This document shows positions 56,046 to 64,000 of a DNA stretch of 64,000 nucleotides, piece after piece. A program made the translations under genes and the position numbers. Position 1 is the first letter of the stretch. Each line of letters begins with the position of its first letter. The DNA is from Methanobrevibacter wolinii SH (lineage in GTDB: Archaea > Methanobacteriota > Methanobacteria > Methanobacteriales > Methanobacteriaceae): positions 54,712-118,711 of the forward strand of contig NZ_JHWX01000012.1 of assembly GCF_000621965.1 (NCBI RefSeq), given 5' to 3'. The notes beneath the pieces are model-generated. The model was not told the DNA's origin, made no database searches, and saw only the letters and a program-made list of their open reading frames with translations.

Positions 56046-56873
56046 TTACTTAAAAAATAAATTCTGAATAAAATTTTCTAATTTACTATCTTCTACATTT
56101 TTTACATGATTAAAGTAAAATCTACGATATAAATTACGTAAAAAATGATTTTTTGCTAAAAACATTCTGAAATTTAATTTTACTCCAATATATTTAATAT
56201 CTAGTTCTTTTGTTTTTAAATTATTTTTTCTAATCCAAACATTAAATATTAATTCAGAAACAAGACCTAAAACACGTTTTATAATAGTTAAATCAATATT
56301 ATTTTCTACTTCTTTTAAGATTGTAAATAACCATGTACAATAATCATTTAATAAGTCTTTATTCATTATAAACATATTAAAATTAAAAAAAGAATCTTCT
56401 AATAAAATTTCATCATAAGTATCTAAATAATCAGGATATTTCTTACTTATTACATCACGAGTGATATCTAAAACCTGAATTAGATAAGAATCTTTATATG
56501 TTTCTTTATATGATTTTTTAAGAAGTTCTATTTTTTTAGGAACTATAATATCATAATCATGTAAATAGCTAATAATTTCATTTTCATTTATTTTATGATT
56601 ATTATTTTTAAAGTAACGTCTATAATGTACTAAACCAATAATATCTGCAGAAGAATTTTTCCACATCCAATAAAGCCCAGTAAGTTCTGCATAATCAGGA
56701 TTTCTTATAGATATATTATCTCCAGTATCATCTCTTTGATATTTTCTTCCATTATTATCAAAAAAATCTTCCTTACCTTGAGAACCAACAAATAAAGGAG
56801 TATATAAATTATCAGAAGAAATACCTTCAACTTCTTTATGACTTATTACATATATTTGAACAGATTTTGACAA
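56046..56873 (-). CDS. DUF4422 glycosyltransferase-like protein, copy 2
   Basis: 275 residues from a TTG at 56873. AGGTG lies upstream, and this start (MSKSVQIYVISHKE) lines up with its tandem paralogue (MSNKKIEVYVIAHS), unlike the GTG at 56882. The DUF4422 core has DDTGDNIS, ELTGLYWMWKNSS and GLVHYRRYF. Members occur in capsule and glycan gene clusters and are thought to transfer sugars. A 78-base stretch (56610-56687) is identical to the paralogue, while flanking DNA differs. Confidence 0.83.
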   Translation of the reverse strand: MSKSVQIYVISHKEVEGISSDNLYTPLFVGSQGKEDFFDNNGRKYQRDDTGDNISIRNPDYAELTGLYWMWKNSSADIIGLVHYRRYFKNNNHKINENEIISYLHDYDIIVPKKIELLKKSYKETYKDSYLIQVLDITRDVISKKYPDYLDTYDEILLEDSFFNFNMFIMNKDLLNDYCTWLFTILKEVENNIDLTIIKRVLGLVSELIFNVWIRKNNLKTKELDIKYIGVKLNFRMFLAKNHFLRNLYRRFYFNHVKNVEDSKLENFIQNLFFK

Positions 56874-56882
56874 TATATACAC

Positions 56883-57683
56883 CTATCTTTTTTTACTTTT
56901 ATGAAGAAGTCCAACATAAATATTCTTATATATTTTTCTAGTTATCCAACGTTTAGCAATCCACATATGAATGTTTAATCTTCTTCCAATAACCTTTAAT
57001 TCACACTCTTTAACTCTAAAATTTTGTTTATCCATCCATACATCAAATAATCTTTCAGTTAAAAAACCATAAATTCTTTGTTGATAAGAATCATATCCTT
57101 CAAGGTTTACTCTTTTTTCTATTTCAAATAAAATAGGAAATATCCATTTACAATAACCTGAAATAAGATCTTTTGGAGCAATAAACATGTTATAATAATA
57201 TAATGAATTACCCTTCATTACTTTATCAAAACTATCTAAATATTCCGGAGTTGTTTCTTTAATTATTTTTCTAGATAAATCAAGATCTTTAGCATAGTTC
57301 CAATGTGCATAATCTTGATATACATTATCAAAAAGAGATTTTGTTCTTTTAGGTAAAATTATATCATAGTCTTTAAAAATTTCATCTAAATCTTCTTTTT
57401 CTAAACGTCCACCATATTTTCTCTTAGCAAAGTAACGTCTATAATGTACTAAACCAATAATATCTGCAGAAGAATTTTTCCACATCCAATAAAGCCCAGT
57501 AAGTTCACAGTAAGCGGAATTTTTACTTGATATATTATCCCCAGTATCATCACTTAAAAATCCTAAATTATCTTTACCATTTCTACCAACAAATAATGGT
57601 TTATAAATATCATTTCCTTTAATACTTTTAATTTCTTTAGGACTATGAGCAATTACATAAACTTCAATTTTCTTATTAGACAT
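56883..57683 (-). CDS. DUF4422 glycosyltransferase-like protein, copy 1
   Basis: 266 residues; GTGATTTTA precedes the ATG. The same core DDTGDNIS, ELTGLYWMWKNSS, GLVHYRRYF as copy 2, with a different C-terminal half, so the acceptor may differ. First gene of the three-gene glycosyltransferase run; copy 2 follows after 9 bases. Probably cytoplasmic, acting at the membrane on a lipid-linked glycan. Confidence 0.85.
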   Translation of the reverse strand: MSNKKIEVYVIAHSPKEIKSIKGNDIYKPLFVGRNGKDNLGFLSDDTGDNISSKNSAYCELTGLYWMWKNSSADIIGLVHYRRYFAKRKYGGRLEKEDLDEIFKDYDIILPKRTKSLFDNVYQDYAHWNYAKDLDLSRKIIKETTPEYLDSFDKVMKGNSLYYYNMFIAPKDLISGYCKWIFPILFEIEKRVNLEGYDSYQQRIYGFLTERLFDVWMDKQNFRVKECELKVIGRRLNIHMWIAKRWITRKIYKNIYVGLLHKSKKR

Positions 57684-57942
57684 AGTAAAATCACTTTATG
57701 ATTTATATTAGTAATATATTACTAATAATTTATATAAATTTAATTAAGATTTAATAAAACATCAATATAATTTAAAGTATTAAAAAAAACTTAAAAATTA
57801 TTTTATTATAATAAATAAATTTTTAATTATTAAGTAAAAAATAATTTTATTTAAAGATTTAAGTCTTTAAAAATCATTTATAATTAAAATAAAATTAAAT
57901 TTTATATTAAAATTAGAGAATTTTAACAATAACTAAAAATGA

Positions 57943-59487
57943 TTAAAAAGAATTAATTAAATTCTTAGGATGAACAACTTCAATTCCAAAATGATTTAAA
58001 ACATCATATAATTCAGCATGTTCTGTATGAATTGGATATAAAACATCTGGATTAATCTCACAAACCATATCTATAAGTTCAGGACCAGCAGCATGTCCAG
58101 ATAAATGATAATGTTTTAAAATAGGAATATTAAAATGATTCAACCAATTTTGAGTAATTTCAAAATCCATTTCCATTTCTTCATTAAATGGTTCTGTTGT
58201 AGAATGTAAGTATACTGCACTTTTAGGTTTAATATCAATTAATTCTAAAAATGAAAAATTATCAAGTCTTATAATATATTGATTTTCATTTTCTTGAATA
58301 TCCTCATAAGTACAAATATTATATTTATCATCCTCAAGAAATTCCCTTTCCCATTTAGAATAATCTTTTAAATATTCATCTTTACTTGGATACTTCCATT
58401 CTCCTTCATAAGAAATATATGATGTATTTGGGAATAGACCTGAACCTTTACGTGGAATATAAATACCTAAATTATTATCATTAAGACTTGGATAAATAGT
58501 TTTCTCAGGATTTTCTTCTTCAATACGTTTTAACATATATGCTTGTTTCATATTAATAAGTAGAGTTCTATTAGTAGATTTTGCAATATTATGAAATGTT
58601 ATTAACCTATCTAAATCTCTTAAAGGAAAATTTACAATAACAAGACCATTAAACTCATTAATATCATCATATGCTTTTTTTTCAATATCTTCTTCCACAT
58701 TAAGAACTTTTTTATGAGAATTTTCACTATTATAATATTCACTATTAATACGTGTACCTTCACATATTAAAATATCTGGTGAAAATTTTTTAGCTTCTTT
58801 TACAAAACGTTTAGTAGATTCTCTATTTCTACCATGAAAACGTAAATCTCCAGTATATACTACTTTTTTATCATCACTTTCAATAAGAAATGCACTAGCA
58901 CCAGGTAGAGAATGATCTACTGGAGCAAGTCGAATATTTAAATCTCCAATAACTGTATTTTCATATGGTTTTAATACATTGATTTCTCTTTTTGATAAAT
59001 TATTTGGACTTTTTAGTTGAGAATAACTACCTTTTTTATTTAGATAATATTCAAATTGTTTTTTATATGAACAAACATCAGTAAAACTATTACTTGCACC
59101 TGTTTCATCAATAACTTCAAGAATAATTTTAGAATTAAGACTCATATACAATGGAATATCATTTCTTAGATGTGTAATATAATTTGCATGATCTGCATGA
59201 GCATGAGACAATAACAAACCTTTAACTGCAGGTTCATCTTCAAAAGGAAGCCCCATATGTTTTAAGTAATCTTCACGATAAATACCTTTAATTTTAGGAA
59301 TTAAATCAAGCTCAAAAAAGTCTCCAATACCATTTGCTTTTCTTGGATTAATAAAATCTCCAAAATATTTACCATACTGTTTAAAACTCATACCAAAATC
59401 TAAGAGTAATGAAGTATTATTAAGATTTAATTTAATCTTATTTCCGCCAATTTCATTTACTCCACCATAAAATTCTAATGTATCCAT
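57943..59487 (-). CDS. Beta-CASP / RNase J-like metallo-beta-lactamase protein
   Basis: 515 residues from the ATG at 59487, as AAGGAG lies seven bases upstream; TTG at 59493 is less likely. The metallo-beta-lactamase motifs are LLSHAHADHANY, VDHSLPGA and TGDLRFHG, and the C-terminal SGHAAG and IHTEHAE match beta-CASP motifs. This makes a nuclease or RNA-processing enzyme likely. It differs from archaeal RNase J in lacking an obvious Arg-rich tail. Substrate unknown. Confidence 0.82.
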   Translation of the reverse strand: MDTLEFYGGVNEIGGNKIKLNLNNTSLLLDFGMSFKQYGKYFGDFINPRKANGIGDFFELDLIPKIKGIYREDYLKHMGLPFEDEPAVKGLLLSHAHADHANYITHLRNDIPLYMSLNSKIILEVIDETGASNSFTDVCSYKKQFEYYLNKKGSYSQLKSPNNLSKREINVLKPYENTVIGDLNIRLAPVDHSLPGASAFLIESDDKKVVYTGDLRFHGRNRESTKRFVKEAKKFSPDILICEGTRINSEYYNSENSHKKVLNVEEDIEKKAYDDINEFNGLVIVNFPLRDLDRLITFHNIAKSTNRTLLINMKQAYMLKRIEEENPEKTIYPSLNDNNLGIYIPRKGSGLFPNTSYISYEGEWKYPSKDEYLKDYSKWEREFLEDDKYNICTYEDIQENENQYIIRLDNFSFLELIDIKPKSAVYLHSTTEPFNEEMEMDFEITQNWLNHFNIPILKHYHLSGHAAGPELIDMVCEINPDVLYPIHTEHAELYDVLNHFGIEVVHPKNLINSF

Positions 59488-59740
59488 ATTCAAACTCCTT
59501 AAACAAAAAATAAATTTAAAATCAAAGATATAAACTAAAAATAAATTTGTAGATAAATCTAAATTTAATCTAAAGATAAATTTGTAAATAAATTAATAAA
59601 TAATTTTTGAAAATATAAAAATAAAATATTAAAATAAACTAAAAAAAAAACGGATAAACAAGAAAAAATATAACTTAAACAATGAAAAATAACTAAAAAC
59701 TAAGGAATTAATCTTTAAAAAAATGGGTAAAAAATAAAAA

Positions 59741-61171
59741 TTATTCTTTATTTAAAATAATTCTAATTATTTTTTTATCATCAGAATCTAAAACTCTTGT
59801 AACAAATAAAACTCCAAAGTATACAATAGCACCAATAATAACTCCAAATATAATATTAAGTTTAAGATAATCTAGTATAACAAACATTAAAACTGTTGCA
59901 ATAAGTAACTTAATTAAGTCCTTAACAAGAACCCAACCTAAAGCATAATCTGATTTTGAAGTTGCTCTAAACATTATAAATGTAATAATAATTTCACTAA
60001 TTACTGTTGCAAAAGCTGCACCAAAGTAAGAATATTTTGGTATTAATATTAAATTTAAGATAATATTAATTACTGCAGCATAAGCATATGTTTTAGTAAC
60101 TAAAATCTCATTATTTGATGAGTTTAAAGCTACAGTTGAAGCACCATTTACAAATAAAAATGGTATTGAGAATATTAATACTGTAACAATTTCACCAGTA
60201 CCTATATAACCTTTACCATAAATAAAAGCCATTAAAGGTTCTGCATATACTATTATACCTGCACATATTGGTAATATAATTAAAAGTAAATATTTAATTG
60301 ATTTTTCATATGAAAATTTTAATAATTCATTAGAATCTTTAAATAATTTACTCATAACTGGAAATATAACCTGTGGATATACTGCATAAAATGTTGTAAG
60401 AATAGAAATTACCTTATAAGCAGCATTATATAATCCTACAGCAGCATTTGTAGATAAATATTGTAACATAGTCACATCAATTGTAAAGTATATTGAATAA
60501 AAGATACTCATTAAACCAAAAGGTAATGCTGCTTTTAGAATTTTTTTAGAAAAATCAATATTAAAAGAATAATGCGGTTTAATACCAAGATTAGTAATTT
60601 TAGAATAAATGTATATAAATGCACAAATAATAGCAATTAAATAAGCAAAAGCCATTCCATATAAACCTAAATTAAAGTGCATTACTATAAATACAATAAC
60701 AAGTAATATTAATGAGTTTATAACAGAGGAAATTGCTTGATACTCCATTTTTTCATATGCTTGAAAGATACCATAAAAAAATCCATTCATACATAAAAAA
60801 GCATATTGACATAACATTATAAAACTAACGTTAATTACATCACTAGCTCTTCCAGTTAAAAATAGTACTATAATAGTAGTTGAAATTACAATTATACTTA
60901 AAATTACTTTTAGAGGAATAATTTGATTAAATAATTTATTGGTTAATTTAGAATCTCTTGAAATTGTACGTACAATATATGTTTGTGTACCACAATCCAT
61001 TAAAATACCAACAAGTGTAGATAATGAAATAGCAAATGATAAAATACCAAAAACAGATGCACCTAAATATCTAGCCATTAATATAGTCCAAATAAAGGCA
61101 CATAGATTTGTTATAATCTGAGATCCCATCATCCAAGTGGAATTTTTAAAAATTGTTTTTACATTAACCAT
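59741..61171 (-). CDS. Polysaccharide flippase (Wzx/MATE-like)
   Basis: 476 residues; GTGAGAAT precedes the ATG. About 12-14 TM segments. The start MVNVKTIFKNSTWMMGSQII and the internal GLYNAAYKVISIL are typical of oligosaccharide flippases. It moves lipid-linked glycans across the membrane and fits the glycosyltransferases upstream. No polymerase gene is visible. Confidence 0.9.
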   Translation of the reverse strand: MVNVKTIFKNSTWMMGSQIITNLCAFIWTILMARYLGASVFGILSFAISLSTLVGILMDCGTQTYIVRTISRDSKLTNKLFNQIIPLKVILSIIVISTTIIVLFLTGRASDVINVSFIMLCQYAFLCMNGFFYGIFQAYEKMEYQAISSVINSLILLVIVFIVMHFNLGLYGMAFAYLIAIICAFIYIYSKITNLGIKPHYSFNIDFSKKILKAALPFGLMSIFYSIYFTIDVTMLQYLSTNAAVGLYNAAYKVISILTTFYAVYPQVIFPVMSKLFKDSNELLKFSYEKSIKYLLLIILPICAGIIVYAEPLMAFIYGKGYIGTGEIVTVLIFSIPFLFVNGASTVALNSSNNEILVTKTYAYAAVINIILNLILIPKYSYFGAAFATVISEIIITFIMFRATSKSDYALGWVLVKDLIKLLIATVLMFVILDYLKLNIIFGVIIGAIVYFGVLFVTRVLDSDDKKIIRIILNKE

Positions 61172-61483
61172 ATTCTCACATATTATGAAAAAATAATTTT
61201 AATAAATTAAATAGAATAAACGAATTTTAAAAATAATCTAAATTGTATATAATATAAAAAGTATTTAATTTTTATTATTATTAAAGATTTTGAGAATAAA
61301 GATATTTCATGTAATTACTAATTTAACAAGAAATAGTTAAAACAAGAAATATTTTTAAATACAATATTAATAAAACAAGACATTAAAATAAAAATATATT
61401 TGCTAGCATATTTGTTAAAAGATTAAACAATATTAAATAATTAAAAATTAGATTTAAGAAATTATAAAAAGTTTAAAAATTAG
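61172..61483. other. AT-rich spacer between the flippase gene and tRNA-Gln
   Basis: Contains the flippase promoter and the tRNA 3' flank. I see no gene. Confidence 0.5.
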
Positions 61484-61555
61484 TAGTTCCTGGCGGAGTC
61501 GAACCGCCATCACAAGATCCAGGGTCTCGTATGATTACCATTACACTAAGGAACT
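61484..61555 (-). tRNA. tRNA-Gln (anticodon CUG) with C33
   Basis: 72 bases. Acceptor AGTTCCT/AGGAACT, T arm GGCGG-TTCGACT-CCGCC, anticodon stem CGAGA/TCTTG and loop CCCTGGA, giving C32, C33, anticodon CUG, G37. Position 33 is almost always U, so C33 is odd. The D stem is short (G-U, U-A, G-C). Upstream on the minus strand lies a TATA-like CTTTATATTTTT (complement of about 61573-61584). CCA is not encoded. Confidence 0.88.
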
Positions 61556-61708
61556 ATAAAAATTCTAATAAAAATATAAAGATATAATATTAATTTAATT
61601 AATCATATAATTTATAAGTATTAAAATATAAATATATTTGTCTATTTTTTAGTATATAATATTAATTAAATATAAATTATATCTAATTTAAAGTAGAATA
61701 AATATTTT

Positions 61709-63490
61709 TTATTCTACAGTAACACATTTAGCTAAATTTTTAGGTTTATCTGGATCGTAACCTCTTTCTAAAGCCATATAATATGATAATAATTGTAATG
61801 GAATAGTATATACAAGAGGGGAAATAATATCCTGAATATCCTCATTTATTAAGAAAACATCATTTGCTTTTTCTTCTAATAAACCATCACCTTTAGCACC
61901 TACAGCAATTACATCAGCACCACGAGATTTAACCTCTTCAAGATTACTCATAGTTTTTCTATAATTATCTCCAGGTGGTATAATAACAACAACAGGAATT
62001 CCTTCATCAATTAATGCTAAAGGACCATGTTTAAGTTCACCTGCAGCATAACCTTCACCATGAATATATGTGATTTCTTTAAGTTTCAATGCTCCTTCAA
62101 GTGCTATAGGATATGCATAACCTCTACCAATATAGAAGAAATCATCAGCATATTTATATTTAGAACACATTTCTTTAATTGAATCAATATCTTCAAGAAC
62201 TTCATCAATATATTTAGGTACTTTTTCAACTGCATTAAGTAAATCTTGATTATTTGAAAGAAGACCTGCAAAGATGTAAATTGAAACTAATTGAGATATA
62301 TAAGTTTTTGTTGCTGCAACACCAATTTCTGGACCTGCTTGAGTATGTATTACATATTGAGCTCTACGAGTAGCAGAAGATCCTGCAACATTAACAATTG
62401 CTAAAGTTTTACTAGTTTCATTTGCCATATCTAATGCTTTAAGTGTATCTGCAGTTTCACCAGATTGAGAAATAAAAATAACTAAAGTGTTTTCATTTAA
62501 TGTATTTACTGAATATTTAAATTCAGATGCAAGAAGAACATCTGTTGGAATACCTGCTAATTGCTCAATTAAATATTTTCCAGTAAGTGAAGCATGATAA
62601 CTTGTTCCACAAGCAACAAAAACTATTCTATTAACATTACCTTTAATTTCATCAACTATTTTTTTAATATTATCTTTCTCAGTTAATGTATTTTTAACAG
62701 CACGAGATTCTTCATTGATTTCTTTAATCATGAAGTAATCATAACCTTCTTTTTCAGCCATTTCAGGAGTCCAATTAATAGTTTCTATTTTTTTCTCAAT
62801 AATATTACCTTTTTCATCTTTAATAGTTACTCCATCCATTGTTAAAATTACAAATTCTCCTCTTTCAGGATAAATTATATCTCTAGCATATTTTAAAATA
62901 GCTGGTGAGTCACTAGCAACAAAGTATTCATCATCACCAATACCAACAATTAAAGGACTATCTTTTCTAGTTGCAACTACTTTATTAGGTTCATCTTTAC
63001 AAATAGCTGCAATTGCATATGCTCCTTTAATAATTTTAACAGTTTTTCTCATAGCTTCCTCTAAATCAGAACCTTCTTTCATGAATTTTTCAAGTAAATG
63101 AGGAATAACTTCTGTATCAGTTTCTGATTTGAAGATATGACCTTCTTTAATAAGTTGTTTTTTAATTTCAGCATGATTTTCAATAATTCCATTGTGAACA
63201 ACAGCTATATTCCCCATTTCATCAGTATGAGGATGAGCATTTACACGATTAGGATCCCCATGAGTTGCCCAACGTACATGAGCAATACCACATTGACCTT
63301 CCATATCTGCTAAATCAAGATTAGTATTAACATCAATAATTTTACCTTTATCTTTTTTAAGAAAGATTTTATTACTTTCTGTAGCAATACCTACTGAATC
63401 ATATCCTCTATATTCAAGTTTAGAAATACAATCTAGTAATATTGGTGCTGCTTTTTTATGTTTTAAAACACAACCGACAATACCGCACAT
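61709..63490 (-). CDS. glmS: Glucosamine-6-phosphate synthase (isomerising glutamine amidotransferase)
   Basis: 593 residues, the full length. Cys2 is the Ntn nucleophile (MCGIVGCV) after Met removal. The glutaminase half has [10 protein letters not shown] and HVRWATHG, and two SIS sugar-isomerase domains follow ([13 protein letters not shown] and [18 protein letters not shown]). It converts fructose-6-phosphate and glutamine to glucosamine-6-phosphate, the precursor of amino sugars of pseudomurein and glycans. A GGAG and GTTGAT lie upstream. Confidence 0.96.
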   Translation of the reverse strand: MCGIVGCVLKHKKAAPILLDCISKLEYRGYDSVGIATESNKIFLKKDKGKIIDVNTNLDLADMEGQCGIAHVRWATHGDPNRVNAHPHTDEMGNIAVVHNGIIENHAEIKKQLIKEGHIFKSETDTEVIPHLLEKFMKEGSDLEEAMRKTVKIIKGAYAIAAICKDEPNKVVATRKDSPLIVGIGDDEYFVASDSPAILKYARDIIYPERGEFVILTMDGVTIKDEKGNIIEKKIETINWTPEMAEKEGYDYFMIKEINEESRAVKNTLTEKDNIKKIVDEIKGNVNRIVFVACGTSYHASLTGKYLIEQLAGIPTDVLLASEFKYSVNTLNENTLVIFISQSGETADTLKALDMANETSKTLAIVNVAGSSATRRAQYVIHTQAGPEIGVAATKTYISQLVSIYIFAGLLSNNQDLLNAVEKVPKYIDEVLEDIDSIKEMCSKYKYADDFFYIGRGYAYPIALEGALKLKEITYIHGEGYAAGELKHGPLALIDEGIPVVVIIPPGDNYRKTMSNLEEVKSRGADVIAVGAKGDGLLEEKANDVFLINEDIQDIISPLVYTIPLQLLSYYMALERGYDPDKPKNLAKCVTVE

Positions 63491-63668
63491 AATATCAACT
63501 AATCTCCGTCTTTATTAAAATAAATAATTGTTTAACTTAAAATTTTTTATTATAAATTTTTATATAAATTAAATATTTAGTATAATCTAATTCTTATAGT
63601 AATATTATATTAGTTTTTCATCATTAATATATTAAGTTAAACTATTTCTATAAATATAAATAAATCTA

Positions 63669-63880
63669 GGGGCCTGAATTTTTGACTTGTTTTTGAGCCC
63701 TCATTTTTCTTATTTTTATATTTTTAATTATTGTATATTCTTGTTTTGTAATAATACAATTGTAAAATTAGTAATTTAATAAAAAAAGGTCGTTTAAACC
63801 AATAAATTTAAATAATAAGTGCAACAAATATATATTTGACGATTAAAATGTTGCATAACTTAAATTTTGATAAAAACGAC
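63669..63880. mobile_element. Probable left end of an insertion sequence
   Basis: ggggcctgaatttttgactt begins at 63669, and a partly inverted gagccctca lies at about 63695-63703. GGTCGTTT (63788-63795) and AAACGACC (63875-63882) form a second inverted pair, with gcaacaaatatat / atgttgcat between. The following frame is transposase-like. Base composition is less A/T than the neighbouring spacer. The rest of the element lies outside the window. Confidence 0.45.
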
Positions 63881-64000
63881 CCAAATTATATTATGTTGGA
63901 CAAAATATTTAAAATTATTGGTTCTAGAAAATCAAAACAAATATTTTCATCTAATGGTTTTAAAAACCTTAAAAAATTAGATACAGTAATCAAAACACAA
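63848..64000 (+). CDS. N-terminal part of a probable transposase, cut by window edge
   Basis: 51 codons open to the edge from ATG at 63848 (MLHNLNFDKNDPNYIMLDKI), or 36 from the ATG at 63893. Both read a basic, helical sequence (RKSKQIFSSNGFKNLKKLD) like the start of archaeal transposases. The upstream inverted repeats support an insertion sequence. The catalytic domain is beyond the window, so the family is not assigned. Confidence 0.5.
   Translation, partial: MLHNLNFDKNDPNYIMLDKIFKIIGSRKSKQIFSSNGFKNLKKLDTVIKTQ

Noticed and set aside
56046..56882. GTG start at 56882 for the second DUF4422 gene
   Set aside because: It lies in the ribosome binding site; the TTG at 56873 aligns with the paralogue start.

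Overview
The window comes from a very AT-rich euryarchaeal methanogen of the order Methanobacteriales, most like Methanosphaera or Methanobrevibacter. Archaeal markers include a NAC homologue, transcription factor S, the archaeosine enzyme TgtA with a PUA domain, a geranylgeranyl reductase, methanogenesis marker protein 8 and an F420-dependent sulfite reductase-like protein. Ribosome binding sites read GGAGG or GGTGAT, often as GTGAT a few bases before the start. Intergenic DNA is nearly pure A/T. The species is inference; I ran no search.

Layout. 1-2.5 kb: a truncated secreted cysteine protein, tRNA-Glu, a small surface protein and a ribbon-helix-helix regulator sharing an operator-rich spacer. 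2.8-16 kb, all minus strand: a palm/cyclase-like membrane protein next to a NYN RNase, a phosphoesterase, NAC, TgtA, TFS, a metallo-beta-lactamase protein, a flavodoxin-ferredoxin protein, an MnmC-like methyltransferase and Fsr. 16-27 kb, accessory: four paralogous HAD phosphatases, an XRE / ImmA-IrrE peptidase / PIN-like operon, small unknown genes, DUF1848 and marker protein 8. 27-41 kb: a YgjP-type peptidase, an M14-like deacylase, the GGGtGRT/NifU-like pair, TrkH, an Old Yellow Enzyme relative, an MFS exporter, DUF3795, a Ca2+/Na+ antiporter, geranylgeranyl reductase and DUF1847. 41-49 kb: an ammonium transporter behind an exact NrpR operator, SerRS, a LOG-family protein, a surface protein, and TrpB2 behind TRP-box-like repeats. 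49-61 kb, mostly envelope: DUF368 lipid-carrier translocase family, acyltransferase 3, a glycyl radical enzyme with its activase, three glycosyltransferase-like genes, a beta-CASP nuclease and a flippase. 61-64 kb: a tRNA-Gln with an unusual loop, GlmS, and the start of a probable insertion sequence.

How parts connect. GlmS, the flippase, GT2/DUF4422 proteins, acyltransferase and DUF368 protein all fit cell-wall or surface polysaccharide synthesis. Amt and TrpB2 are single genes, each with a recognisable operator. The least explained units are the palm-domain/NYN pair, the glycyl radical enzyme with a Cys-x-Glu active site, the XRE-ImmA-PIN operon and the HAD group. Five short inverted-repeat elements (about 75-103 bp, MITE-like) are scattered between genes, and many spacers carry short direct duplications.
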